Source: Rhodobacteraceae bacterium HIMB11
GTDB taxonomy: Bacteria > Pseudomonadota > Alphaproteobacteria > Rhodobacterales > Rhodobacteraceae
Direction: 5' to 3'
Length of the DNA stretch: 64,000 bases
NCBI GenBank assembly: GCA_000472185.1
Contig: AVDB01000003.1
Span: forward strand, 282,954 to 346,953
Shown: positions 25,498-34,310 of the stretch, one piece after another
Numbering within the stretch: position 1 is the stretch's first letter
Layout: every line of letters begins with the position of its first letter
Position numbers and translations under genes: made by a program
Notes under the pieces: model-generated
What the model saw: only the letters and a program-made list of their open reading frames with translations
Told to the model about the DNA's origin: nothing
Databases searched by the model: none

Positions 25498-26921
25498 GCC
25501 AATCAAATTTCTTGGTTATCATGTCAGATGAACACCAAGGCCGCGCCATGGGATGTGCAGGTCATGATTTTGTAAAAACACCTAATTTGGATCGCCTTGC
25601 CGCGCGCGGAACACGCTTTAGCGAGGCTTACACACCCTGTCCGATTTGTGTGCCTGCCCGCGCGTCCTTTGCAACAGGTAAACATGTGCATGAAACGCGT
25701 CTGTGGGACAACGCAATGCCCTATACGGGCCAATTGCCAGGCTGGGGTCACGCCTTGCAAGACAATAGCATCCCTGTCGAGTCGATCGGAAAATTGCATT
25801 ATCGCAGCCAAGAAGACCCCGCAGGATTCGATGTCGAACATATTCCGATGATGGTTGTTGGTGGCGTTGGTATGGTTTGGGCATCCATACGGAAAGAGGA
25901 TGAACGCATCACCCCCAATGCCCGTATGCTGGGCGGTTATATCGGACCGGGCGAAAGCAAGTACACCGAATATGATGCCGCCGTCACCGAACGGACCGTC
26001 GAATGGATCAAACAGGCCGCAAACCGCGATACACCATGGTGTCTCTATGTGGGATTGGTTGCGCCCCATTTCCCGCTGATCGTTCCCGAAGAATATTACG
26101 AAATGTATCCAGAAGGTTCCATTCCTGAACCTGAATTACACCCCAAAACCGGGTATGAACGCCATCCTTGGGTTGAAAAACAAAATGGCAATTTCAACAG
26201 CGAAGACCAATTTGTGGACGCCACTGAACGTAAACGCGCCTTTTCTGCCTATTATGGTCTGGTCACATGGCTGGATCAAAACATCGGTTTGATCATGGAC
26301 GCCTTGGACGCATCGGGTCAGACGGAAAATACAACTGTGGTCTACACATCAGATCATGGGGATAATGTTGGTGAACGCGGTCTGTGGGGTAAATCAAATC
26401 TATACCAAGAAAGTGTTCATATCCCAATGATCATGGCGGGGCCTGACGTGCCCGTTGGCGAATGCAAAACACCTGTTTCGCTTTTAGATTTGGCCCATAC
26501 GATCCCTGATCACTTTGGCGTTGCATTCGACGGCCGGGCATCCCATCAGCCCTTGCATGATGTAATTGCAGCGGTGGAACAACCAGACCGCCCAATCCTA
26601 AGCCAATATCACGCAGCAGGCGCGGTTTCAGGGGCCTATATGTATAAAAAAGGGCGTTGGAAACTGAACTATTACGTTGATTTTCCGCCTGAATTGTTTG
26701 ACCTGCAAAATGATCCGAAAGAACACTTTGATTTGGCCAATGATCCAGAATATGCCGACACGCTTGCAAGCCTAGAGGCCGAGCTTCGCGCCATTTTGGA
26801 CCCAGAGTCCGTTGACAGGATCGCATTTGCGGATCAAGCGGATCTAATCGCATTCCACGGTGGTCGCGATGCCGCGCTTGCGCTGGGCGCCCCCGGAGCG
26901 ACGCCACCACCCAAGGTATGA
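25494..26921 (+). CDS. Type I sulfatase (Cys-type, S1 family)
   Basis: A 475-residue sulfatase different from the one at 20243. It has the N-terminal metal site NFLVIMSDEHQGRAMG, the formylglycine Cys in ICVPARASFATG (C-x-P-x-R) and YTSDHGDNVGERGLWGK. It lacks a signal peptide, so a cytosolic role on an imported sulfate ester or sulfonate-like substrate is inferred. It is translationally coupled to the MarR gene and followed by an MttB-like methyltransferase, suggesting a substrate that is both sulfated and methylated, or a shared pathway. Confidence 0.9.
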   Translation: MSQSNFLVIMSDEHQGRAMGCAGHDFVKTPNLDRLAARGTRFSEAYTPCPICVPARASFATGKHVHETRLWDNAMPYTGQLPGWGHALQDNSIPVESIGKLHYRSQEDPAGFDVEHIPMMVVGGVGMVWASIRKEDERITPNARMLGGYIGPGESKYTEYDAAVTERTVEWIKQAANRDTPWCLYVGLVAPHFPLIVPEEYYEMYPEGSIPEPELHPKTGYERHPWVEKQNGNFNSEDQFVDATERKRAFSAYYGLVTWLDQNIGLIMDALDASGQTENTTVVYTSDHGDNVGERGLWGKSNLYQESVHIPMIMAGPDVPVGECKTPVSLLDLAHTIPDHFGVAFDGRASHQPLHDVIAAVEQPDRPILSQYHAAGAVSGAYMYKKGRWKLNYYVDFPPELFDLQNDPKEHFDLANDPEYADTLASLEAELRAILDPESVDRIAFADQADLIAFHGGRDAALALGAPGATPPPKV

Positions 26922-27003
26922 TTTCAAACCGCATTCTTTTGTGATCTTGGGCGAAGAATAGCAATTGATCCTATTGCCGAATTCAATAGGATCAGATTTC
27001 AGA

Positions 27004-28497
27004 ATGCGCAGAAATCGAAACAAATCGAATACAGAAAAAGCAGGCGGGATGCCCATAAACCACCGCGTCGGCGGTGGCATCCATCGACTATCACAAGACG
27101 ACCTAAACCTATTGCTGGACGCTGCCATTCAAATTTTGGAAACCATTGGATTGGCCGAGGTTTCATCCGAAATCAGCGACACCATGCGTGATGCAGGTGC
27201 AAAACTATCGGGCGGGCGCACCACAATACCCCGAACCCTTGTTTTAGAAGCCGTCGATGCCATGCCGAAAACCGTTTTACTGGCAGGCCAAGCAGCCGAG
27301 TTTGATATGCAGGTCGGCGGCGAAAACGTCTATTTAGGGACGGGTGGCGCAGCGCCCATGGTGCAGGATTTGACATCTACGGATTACAGGGCCGCCGAGT
27401 TGCGCGATTTATATGACGCAGCCCGCATCGCCCATAATTGCAGGCACATCGATTTTTTTGCGCGTTCCGTTGTCGCGCGCGATATCGACGATCCCCTGAA
27501 ACTTGATCGTGCGACAACGGCTGCATCGCTTATGGGATGTGCCAAACATGTGGTGGTCCAAGCCTCAGACGCGGCACATGTGGGTGACATCGCGCGGCTT
27601 TGTCATGACATCGCGGGCGGCGAGGATGCATTTCGCGCCCGCCCCTTTTTATCGCTAAATATCAATCATGCGGTGCCGCCCCTACGGTTACACAACGAAA
27701 GCATGTTGGTTATGCGAACTGCCATCAAATTTGGTATTCCAGTGCATTGTAACGTGTTTGGCCAAGTTGGCGCATCAAGCCCCGTCACACTGGCGAGCGC
27801 TGCTGCACAAACGCTTGCGGAAACCTTTGCAGGGTTGGTGTGGGTGCACATGATAGACCCCGCCGCCCCCCGCATCGCGGGGCCTCGTCCCATGATCACC
27901 GATCTACGCACAGGTGGTTTGGCGGGTGGATCGGGTGAACAGGCGCTGGCCAACACAATGGCGTTACAGGTTCTGCGGCATTTGAATGTTCCCTGTTCCA
28001 TCATCGCGGGCGCGACAGGGAGCCGACATGTAGACCACCAAGCAGGCTATGAAAAAGCATTGGGCATTTCGGCCGCAATTTCCGCAGGTGCCAATTTGGT
28101 GACGCAAGCCGCAGGTAGCCAAGCAAGCCTTATGGGAACCAGCCTTGCTGGAATGGTTGCAGACAATGATATGCTGGGCGCAGTATTACGCGCACACGCA
28201 CCCGTTACGATTTCGCAAGACACACTCGCACTAGATACCATCCAAGCGGTGGTGGAAGGTGAGGGTCATTTCTTGGGTCAACCAGAAACCTATGCCCGCA
28301 TGCGCAGTGATTTTGTCTACCCTGACCTCTCTGAACGTGCAGGGTCAACAGACTTTGATCAATCTAGGGCAGCTGACATGCAGCAGCGTGCCATCCATCG
28401 GGCGCACGACATACTAAACGGTCCAAAACAAACCCATCTACCCAAACACATTCATGACGCTTTGGCGGCAGAGTTCGGAATTGGAACATCGATATGA
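27004..28497 (+). CDS. Trimethylamine methyltransferase (MttB) family protein, non-pyrrolysine
   Basis: A full-length (about 497 residues) MttB-superfamily protein with no in-frame amber codon, hence of the non-pyrrolysine type that moves a methyl from quaternary amines such as glycine betaine, proline betaine or carnitine to a corrinoid carrier. Blocks such as INHRVGGGIHRLSQDDLNLL at the N-terminus and YLGTGGAAPMVQDL are typical of alphaproteobacterial members. No corrinoid-protein gene lies beside it. The ATG at 27004 is preferred, but TTG 26965 and ATG 27049 are possible. It overlaps the following reductase gene by four bases. Confidence 0.82.
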   Translation: MRRNRNKSNTEKAGGMPINHRVGGGIHRLSQDDLNLLLDAAIQILETIGLAEVSSEISDTMRDAGAKLSGGRTTIPRTLVLEAVDAMPKTVLLAGQAAEFDMQVGGENVYLGTGGAAPMVQDLTSTDYRAAELRDLYDAARIAHNCRHIDFFARSVVARDIDDPLKLDRATTAASLMGCAKHVVVQASDAAHVGDIARLCHDIAGGEDAFRARPFLSLNINHAVPPLRLHNESMLVMRTAIKFGIPVHCNVFGQVGASSPVTLASAAAQTLAETFAGLVWVHMIDPAAPRIAGPRPMITDLRTGGLAGGSGEQALANTMALQVLRHLNVPCSIIAGATGSRHVDHQAGYEKALGISAAISAGANLVTQAAGSQASLMGTSLAGMVADNDMLGAVLRAHAPVTISQDTLALDTIQAVVEGEGHFLGQPETYARMRSDFVYPDLSERAGSTDFDQSRAADMQQRAIHRAHDILNGPKQTHLPKHIHDALAAEFGIGTSI

Positions 28498-29429
28498 ACA
28501 CATCATTGAAAATAGCCATCATTGGGACGGGGGCCATGGGGTCCATTTACGCGGCGCGATTATCAAATGCGGGCCACTCTGTCTGCGCCATAGATGTTTG
28601 GGCAGATCACGTTGATGCCATGAATGCAGGTGGCCTAACGATTGATGGACCAGAGGGTCGATTACGGGCAGCCAACATTCGGGCAACCCGCGAACTGCCA
28701 CCCGATGAACCCTTTGATCTCTATGTCATTGCAACAAAATCCTTTGCTGTCCGCAATAGTGCAGAGGCGATTTCCAAAACACTTACGCCCCGCGCGATGG
28801 TGCTGACCATTCAAAACGGCCTGGGCGCAGGCGACGATGTCGCCGCCTTCGTTCCAAAATCCCAAATCATTCTGGGCGTTGCTGAGGGGTTTGGCGCGTC
28901 AATGATGGGGCCTGCGCATGCAGCACACACATCCATGAAACAAATCCGTTTGGGCCTGATGCACGGAGCCGATGACCACAGGTTATCCCGCATCGTCGAC
29001 GCCTGGCGCAGTGGAGGATTTCATATTGAAATCTATGATGACATCGCCCAATTGATTTGGGAAAAGCTGCTGTGCAACGTTACCCTTTCTGGCCCTTGTA
29101 CGGCCTTTGGTCGAAACGTGGCCGAACTGCGTGCGCAGGCCGCGGAATGGAATATTGCCCTGTCCTGCATGAAAGAGGCCTATGCCATTGGTACACAGTT
29201 GGGTATCAATTTTTCATTCGATGATCCTGTACGCTATGTCACAGAGTTCGCGGATCGCGTCGGCGCTGCCAAACCTTCGATGTTGCAAGATCACGAGGCA
29301 CAGCGCGCATCCGAAATTGGAACGATAAATGGCGCAATCCTAAAATTGGGTAACGAATTGAATGTACCGACCCCCTACAACGATACGATCTGCGCCGTCA
29401 TACGCGCACGCGAAGCACAGTTTGATTAA
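28494..29429 (+). CDS. Ketopantoate reductase family protein (PanE/ApbA-like)
   Basis: A 311-residue NADPH-dependent reductase: the N-terminal Rossmann motif is IAIIGTGAMGSIYAARLSNAG, the catalytic Lys lies in WEKLLCNVTLSGPCTAF, and the C-terminal helical domain follows. Genomes usually hold several paralogues, and in this catabolic setting (sulfatase, MttB-like) a 2-oxoacid other than ketopantoate is likely. It is translationally coupled to the MttB-like gene. Its stop TAA overlaps that of the convergent LysR gene. Confidence 0.82.
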   Translation: MNTSLKIAIIGTGAMGSIYAARLSNAGHSVCAIDVWADHVDAMNAGGLTIDGPEGRLRAANIRATRELPPDEPFDLYVIATKSFAVRNSAEAISKTLTPRAMVLTIQNGLGAGDDVAAFVPKSQIILGVAEGFGASMMGPAHAAHTSMKQIRLGLMHGADDHRLSRIVDAWRSGGFHIEIYDDIAQLIWEKLLCNVTLSGPCTAFGRNVAELRAQAAEWNIALSCMKEAYAIGTQLGINFSFDDPVRYVTEFADRVGAAKPSMLQDHEAQRASEIGTINGAILKLGNELNVPTPYNDTICAVIRAREAQFD

Positions 29430-30307
29430 TCAAACGACAGTTCCGAAAATAACCAATCCCGAAATGCAACTGCCGATGGGGTTTCAGCATATTGTGCCAT
29501 GGGCAGCAAATAATACCCTTCGTTCGATGTAAGCTTCGTCTGGAATGGCGCAACCAGCGTTCCGTTTTCCAGATAATCACGAACCAATATATCATGCGTC
29601 AACGCCATCCCCGCACCGTTCAACGCCGCCTGCATCGCAATAACATATGTTGAGGCCAAGTTGATGTTTTGCCCTGGCGCGAGCGCTGCATCGCTCGCGG
29701 ATAACCACGTCCCCCATGACCCCGTAACGCCAGCACAATCAAATAATTTCGCAGTTGTTACGTTAAACAACCCATCCTGATAGTCGGGTGCGCAGACAGG
29801 AAAATATGTGGCATCAGACAGTTTTTGCGCGTTTGTGCCCAAATCTTCGGGACGTCCAAAACGGATTTCCAATGCGGCATGGGTTGCATGGCGCTCTGGA
29901 TCCCAAATTGGCGTCACAATATTTAGCGTAAGCCAAGGGTACGCAGCGTAAAGCTTATGCAAACGTGGAGCGAGCCAATATATTGAAAAAGCCAAATTGC
30001 AATGCAGCGTCAGGGCACGCCCACGATCACCCCCCGTGAAAGCCTGCGTACCATTGGATAAAATTTGAAACGCCTCGCGCACAATGGGCAGATAATTTCC
30101 ACCATCTTCGGTCAATTCCAAGGCACGTGTTTTACGCAGAAATAAATCGCGCCCTAGGTACGCTTCTAGGTTTCGAATGTGCTGACTAATCGCGGACTGC
30201 GTTAACCCCAATTCACCTGCCGCTCGGGTAAAAGACAGATGTCGTGCACTGGCTTCAAACGCACGAAGCCATGCGAGAGGAGGTAATGAAGATGCGCCAG
30301 TTGACAT
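29426..30307 (-). CDS. LysR family transcriptional regulator (GcvA-like)
   Basis: A 293-residue LysR regulator. The N-terminal helix-turn-helix is FTRAAGELGLTQSAISQHI with the RNLEAYLGRDLFLRK continuation; the effector domain follows from about residue 95. The ATG at 30307 follows AGGT; the frame extends upstream to 30496 over the promoter region without similarity. It faces a desaturase-PanB-like-ferredoxin set, and a good dyad lies in between, so it likely controls those genes and itself. Confidence 0.88.
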   Translation of the reverse strand: MSTGASSLPPLAWLRAFEASARHLSFTRAAGELGLTQSAISQHIRNLEAYLGRDLFLRKTRALELTEDGGNYLPIVREAFQILSNGTQAFTGGDRGRALTLHCNLAFSIYWLAPRLHKLYAAYPWLTLNIVTPIWDPERHATHAALEIRFGRPEDLGTNAQKLSDATYFPVCAPDYQDGLFNVTTAKLFDCAGVTGSWGTWLSASDAALAPGQNINLASTYVIAMQAALNGAGMALTHDILVRDYLENGTLVAPFQTKLTSNEGYYLLPMAQYAETPSAVAFRDWLFSELSFD

Positions 30308-30319
30308 GCAGTACCTATG

Positions 30320-30336
30320 CATTAATTTTATTAATG
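30320..30336. promoter_or_regulatory. LysR-type dyad between the regulator and desaturase genes
   Basis: CATTAAT-TTT-ATTAATG is a perfect inverted repeat, and imperfect flanks ACCTAT and ATAGGGT extend the symmetry. It lies 13 bases before the LysR start and about 90 before the desaturase, as expected for a shared LysR operator. Confidence 0.6.
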
Positions 30337-30427
30337 ATATAGGGTAGAAATGATTATTTGTCACCCTAAAACACGCGTGCCAAATAAACAGAGTACACAA
30401 AGTCGACCAAACATCGAAGGTTTCCCA

Positions 30428-31456
30428 ATGCCTGATTACGTTCCCACAAACGCCGCGTCCTCTGGCGTTAAACTGGATAAAAAGACGCTGAAACAAATCG
30501 CGGCACGCTCGGATCGACCGGGGTTAGTTTATCTTACCAAATGGATTGCAACCCTTGTTCTAAGTGGTGCGCTGGTTACAACGACATTGGGCACGATTTG
30601 GATGTGGCCCACGATGTTTGTTTTAGGCGTATTTTTGACCGTGCCCGCCTATAGCTTTAGTCACGAATGTGCGCATGGCACCGCCTTTCGATCACGCTGG
30701 ATCAATGAGGCTGTTTTGTGGATCACATCGCTGATCTATTTGGAGGAACCCCTTCATCGCCGCTATACGCATACAAATCATCACACCCACACATGGCATG
30801 TCGGTAAGGATAGCCAGATGCCATTTGATACCCCCATGGGGTTCGGTTGTTGGATTGCCGAAATCACTGGCTTTGCCCTGTTGCGGTTTCACCTGCAGGT
30901 TTTTGGTCAACTTGCCCTGCGCCGCTACACTCCGATCATGCGGGATGTGACACCTGAAACTGAATTTCCAAGAATGACCAGAAACGCGCGGATTATGATT
31001 GCGATCTATGCGGGTTTGATTTTGTTGCCGTTGATTGGGATCATGTGGCCCTTGTGGTTTATCATTGTTCCAAGGATCATGGGCGCACCAATTATGTTGC
31101 TATTCACGCTGACACAGCATGTGGAACTTATGGAAAATTCACCCTCAATCGTGGAAAGCACACGGTCTTTTCGCGGCAGCAGGCTGGGTGATTTTCTATA
31201 CATGAATATGAACAATCACATGGAACACCATTTATACCCAAACGTTCCCTTTCATGCGCTACCCCAATTGGCACAAGCTATCAAGGATCAGGTTCCCGCC
31301 CCTGATCCCGGGTTTTTCCGCACCAATTTCGAGGTATTTTTGATCACGCTGCGTCGATCCATGGGCAAATCAACCAAAGCACAGCATATTCGTCAGGCAC
31401 CACATATGGTCACCAACGGTGGCCCAATTCAAAAGATTGCAGAACGGAGCATGTAG
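30428..31456 (+). CDS. Fatty acid desaturase family membrane oxygenase
   Basis: A membrane di-iron enzyme of 342 residues. The three histidine boxes are HECAHGTAF, HRRYTHTNHHTHT and NHMEHHLYP; helices flank them (about residues 30-75 and 190-225). Members include lipid desaturases but also hydroxylases and demethylases of small molecules. It begins a set with a PanB-like gene (one base after its stop) and a Rieske ferredoxin, which could supply the electrons. The ATG at 30428 follows GAAGG; upstream codons are dismissed. Substrate unknown, and the set suggests one outside lipid metabolism. Confidence 0.85.
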   Translation: MPDYVPTNAASSGVKLDKKTLKQIAARSDRPGLVYLTKWIATLVLSGALVTTTLGTIWMWPTMFVLGVFLTVPAYSFSHECAHGTAFRSRWINEAVLWITSLIYLEEPLHRRYTHTNHHTHTWHVGKDSQMPFDTPMGFGCWIAEITGFALLRFHLQVFGQLALRRYTPIMRDVTPETEFPRMTRNARIMIAIYAGLILLPLIGIMWPLWFIIVPRIMGAPIMLLFTLTQHVELMENSPSIVESTRSFRGSRLGDFLYMNMNNHMEHHLYPNVPFHALPQLAQAIKDQVPAPDPGFFRTNFEVFLITLRRSMGKSTKAQHIRQAPHMVTNGGPIQKIAERSM

Positions 31457-31457
31457 G

Positions 31458-32306
31458 ATGAAGCGTATTTATGATTTTAGTCGAAACCCCGCACAGCGCA
31501 ATTACACTGTTGCCGATCTTAAGGCGTTGAAAGGATCGGGAAAAACACTGACCATGTGCAATCCCGCAGATCGCGATCAAATCACTGCCTGTGTCGAGGC
31601 AGGCATTGATTTGTTTGTAGTGGGAACCGATCAGATGGAAGATGTCCGCGAACTGGCACCTACGCATTTCACAGGTGCGGGATCATCCTGGGCGCAGTTT
31701 GGGTCAGATGATGAAATCATCGCCCACGCGTTTGAGGCGATGCGACGCGGCGCGGATATGTATTACACGCTTCGCTCTTTTGATATGATGGAACGCATGG
31801 CAAGCGAAGGCATCCCCGTGCAAAGCCATATTGGCCTGGTCCCAACGTTTAGTCATCATTACGGTGGATTGCGTGCCTTTGGACGCACAGCAGAAGAGGC
31901 GCTGCAAGTTTGGGACACGCTGAAACGCATGGAAGATGTGGGTGTTTTCGCGGTTGAAGTTGAATGTTTGGCCGAAGAAGTTTTGCTGGCCGTAAACGAT
32001 AAAACATCCGTTGTTACATTTTCGCTTGGGTCAGGTGCGGGGGGTGATGCGGTATTTTCATTCCTTGCCGATATTTGCGGCGAGGCAAGCGAAGAAGACA
32101 CACCGCCAAAGCATGCACACGCCTTTGGCAATGTGGGCCGCCTGCATAAACAGATCCATGACGAACGCGTAGAGGCATTAGGTAAATTTCACAGCGAAGT
32201 GGCAAACGGCAACTTCCCATATGCCCCAACAAACATAGGCATGCATGCAGGTGAACAGGACAAGTTCCTTGAGGCATTGGATAAATGGACACCCGTCCAT
32301 CAATAA
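31458..32306 (+). CDS. PanB-like protein (ketopantoate hydroxymethyltransferase superfamily), divergent
   Basis: A 282-residue TIM-barrel protein similar to PanB in the core: VQSHIGLVPTF and FAVEVECLAEEV match the SHIGL and catalytic Glu blocks, whereas the N-terminal metal-binding half is strongly changed (VVGTDQMEDV where VGDSLGM is usual). PanB transfers a hydroxymethyl group from methylene-THF to a ketoacid. Given the changes, this protein probably catalyses a related C-C bond reaction, or lyase. It starts one base after the desaturase stop, and is followed by a Rieske ferredoxin gene. Confidence 0.72.
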   Translation: MKRIYDFSRNPAQRNYTVADLKALKGSGKTLTMCNPADRDQITACVEAGIDLFVVGTDQMEDVRELAPTHFTGAGSSWAQFGSDDEIIAHAFEAMRRGADMYYTLRSFDMMERMASEGIPVQSHIGLVPTFSHHYGGLRAFGRTAEEALQVWDTLKRMEDVGVFAVEVECLAEEVLLAVNDKTSVVTFSLGSGAGGDAVFSFLADICGEASEEDTPPKHAHAFGNVGRLHKQIHDERVEALGKFHSEVANGNFPYAPTNIGMHAGEQDKFLEALDKWTPVHQ

Positions 32307-32329
32307 ACGATCAAATTCGGGAGAGAGAT

Positions 32330-32638
32330 ATGAGCAGTTGGATTGATGCATGCGCCACGACAGAAATCGACGAAGAGGACCTGATCAGTTGGGAACACGA
32401 GGGTCAGAAAATTGCGATTTACAACACAGAAGAGGGTTTTTTCGCAACAAGCCTTATGTGCACCCACGAAGAACAAAGCCTAGAAGATGGTATGGTGATT
32501 GATTGCGTGATCGAATGTCCGCTGCATGGAGGGCGTTTTGACATTTGTACGGGCAAAGCCGTGTCTGCACCTGCCACCGTGGATTTGGTGACCTATCCCG
32601 TGAAGGTGGAAGGTGACCGCATATTCGTGCAGATCTAA
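32330..32638 (+). CDS. Rieske-type [2Fe-2S] ferredoxin
   Basis: A 102-residue soluble Rieske ferredoxin. The cluster ligands are CTH (Cys45-His47 region) and CPLHGG (about residues 63-68), spaced as in naphthalene- and biphenyl-type oxygenase ferredoxins. It shuttles electrons from an NAD(P)H reductase to an oxygenase. The natural partner here is the desaturase-like protein two genes upstream. GGGAGAGAG precedes the ATG at 32330. No reductase gene is present in the set. Confidence 0.9.
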   Translation: MSSWIDACATTEIDEEDLISWEHEGQKIAIYNTEEGFFATSLMCTHEEQSLEDGMVIDCVIECPLHGGRFDICTGKAVSAPATVDLVTYPVKVEGDRIFVQI

Positions 32639-32647
32639 GGTACTTGA

Positions 32648-32675
32648 AACCCCGCAATCACGCGGGGTTATTTTT
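32648..32675 (+). terminator. Intrinsic terminator after the Rieske ferredoxin gene
   Basis: AACCCCGC-AATCAC-GCGGGGTT is a perfect eight-pair stem followed by ATTTTT. It overlaps the last codons of the convergent transporter gene. Confidence 0.85.
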
Positions 32676-33575
32676 CTGTGCGATGATCACACCAATCGCC
32701 ACCATCGCCGCCCCAAAGGCGACCTGAATATTCCAGACCCCGCCAAGCAACACAACAAACATCATCACATAAAATGGTGCGATATTGACGTGTAGCGATG
32801 TCAATGCGATCCCGATTTTTGAAACCGCCCCCAGAAACATGATCTGCGAAATGGCCATCGCCGCAATTGCATAAATCGCCAGATTGCTTACATCTGTAAG
32901 CGATAACGTATCAGGAAGCGCGGCAATCTCATAATACCAGCAGAAAATGAACAGCACTGCAGCAAACAGTGCCGCACCCGTAAACGTTACGGTGGTACGC
33001 CCCAACGTGCTAAGCGAGGGGAGTTGTTTGACACTAGCATCCGATGCCCATGCAAAAAATGCACCCGCAAAAATTGCCATGAACAGGCCAATCCCTGTAT
33101 CCAGCGTGAAGGTGTCGCAAACGGCAAAGATACCCCCAATCACAGAGGCTGTCAGACCGATCAAAAACTGAATAGTGATTTTGCGATCACCTTGCCAAAC
33201 CTCAAGCAAGGTCGCCATGATCGGGGTTGTCGTTGCAATCAATGCAACGGTCACAGGGTCGGTGTACCACTGCGCAAACAACAGCAACGCAGTGCCAATC
33301 CCAAACCCCAAAAACCCAATGACAAACCCACGTGTCCACGCCACATTTTGCAATGTGCTGCGTCCTTCCATCCATATCCACAGCGGATAAAGAAGGCATA
33401 AAACAGTGATCAGACGGAGCAGAATGAGGGTCACGGGATGCCAAACTTGCAACAGCGCATCCGCTGCAGGAAATCCCGCAGCCCAAAAAACCATTGAGCC
33501 CACAGCGAGCGAATTGCCCACAACGATCCTGTTGTCCAACGCGTAGGTTGAACCAAACCCAGTTGATAGTGTCAT
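32658..33575 (-). CDS. DMT superfamily (EamA) permease
   Basis: A 305-residue inner-membrane protein with ten predicted helices in two EamA repeats (about residues 18-145 and 160-300). It is not closely similar to the transporter at 8807. Substrate is unknown. Its last codons cross the terminator of the facing ferredoxin gene. The start at 33575 is the first Met of the conserved part, about 80 bases below an inverted repeat. Confidence 0.83.
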   Translation of the reverse strand: MTLSTGFGSTYALDNRIVVGNSLAVGSMVFWAAGFPAADALLQVWHPVTLILLRLITVLCLLYPLWIWMEGRSTLQNVAWTRGFVIGFLGFGIGTALLLFAQWYTDPVTVALIATTTPIMATLLEVWQGDRKITIQFLIGLTASVIGGIFAVCDTFTLDTGIGLFMAIFAGAFFAWASDASVKQLPSLSTLGRTTVTFTGAALFAAVLFIFCWYYEIAALPDTLSLTDVSNLAIYAIAAMAISQIMFLGAVSKIGIALTSLHVNIAPFYVMMFVVLLGGVWNIQVAFGAAMVAIGVIIAQKNNPA

Positions 33576-33657
33576 GTTTATTCAGTTTTTTGAAAGCCAT
33601 GCCGAAATTGACATGAGTCATTTGTAAACTGAGTCGGCAAACCCATCTGTTCGATTC

Positions 33658-33672
33658 ACGACAAGATGTCGT
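33658..33672. promoter_or_regulatory. Inverted repeat ACGACA-AGA-TGTCGT upstream of the DMT gene
   Basis: A perfect six-base dyad with three-base spacer, with flanking TT/AA in symmetric position, lies 83 bases before the transporter start. It is a candidate operator; no regulator gene adjoins. Confidence 0.35.
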
Positions 33673-33707
33673 AAATCGTCATAAATCCTATTTTTGTGAA
33701 TTGGCTT

Positions 33708-34142
33708 TCATTCGCACAACGTTCCGCGTGCGGTGGCATCGCGCAGTGGCACTTGGCAATAATTACTCTGCAACGCTTGATCTTTAGTCAACTTGGAATG
33801 CCGTACAAATGCATCGTTGAAGTCGATACCCGCCATTCTCGCACCTGAAAAATCCACCAGCTCAAGTTCGGCCCCAACAAAGCTTGCATCGCTCAACCGC
33901 GCGTTGCGAAATGTTGCGTTATTTGCTCTTGCCCCCGAAAAATCAGCACCTTCCAGATTTGCGTCATCAAACTTTGCGTTGATCAAATAGGCATCGGAAA
34001 AATTTGCGCCCGACAAATCTCGATCGCGGAAGTCTGCAAAGGCCAAATTTTGCCCGCTAAAGTCGCAGTCCACGCACATTGCGAATACTGGACCTGTCAA
34101 CAGAAGGGAGAGAGTGGATGCCCATAAAAAGCGATGCAACAT
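33708..34142 (-). CDS. Secreted pentapeptide-repeat protein
   Basis: A 144-residue protein with a signal peptide (MLHRFLWASTLSLLLTGPVFA) followed by about fifteen A(D/N)LxX pentapeptide repeats, for example ADFRDRDLSGANFSDAYL and AKFDDANLEGADFSGA. These fold into a right-handed quadrilateral beta-helix. Two cysteines after the signal (CVDC) and two near the end (YCQVP, LCE) may form disulfides in the periplasm. Function of such proteins is unknown; it stands alone with a 168-base gap to xylB. Confidence 0.82.
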   Translation of the reverse strand: MLHRFLWASTLSLLLTGPVFAMCVDCDFSGQNLAFADFRDRDLSGANFSDAYLINAKFDDANLEGADFSGARANNATFRNARLSDASFVGAELELVDFSGARMAGIDFNDAFVRHSKLTKDQALQSNYCQVPLRDATARGTLCE

Positions 34143-34310
34143 TGTTTAATCACCACAAAAATAGTTTGTTTTGATGTTAGCATATCGCACTTAGTCCGTA
34201 ATCCAAATTTTACCTATGAACACAGTACGGGCGGCGAGAATTCGCATTGATCCACCTTGCTCTACGGTTTTATGCTGACATAGCAGCATTGTTCATAACG
34301 GAGATGTATT

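Noticed and set aside
27004..28497. Pyrrolysine-containing trimethylamine methyltransferase
   Set aside because: The frame has no internal amber codon; the protein belongs to the non-pyrrolysine branch.
30308..30496. Longer LysR start
   Set aside because: The extra codons cover the dyad and the divergent promoter region and have no LysR similarity.
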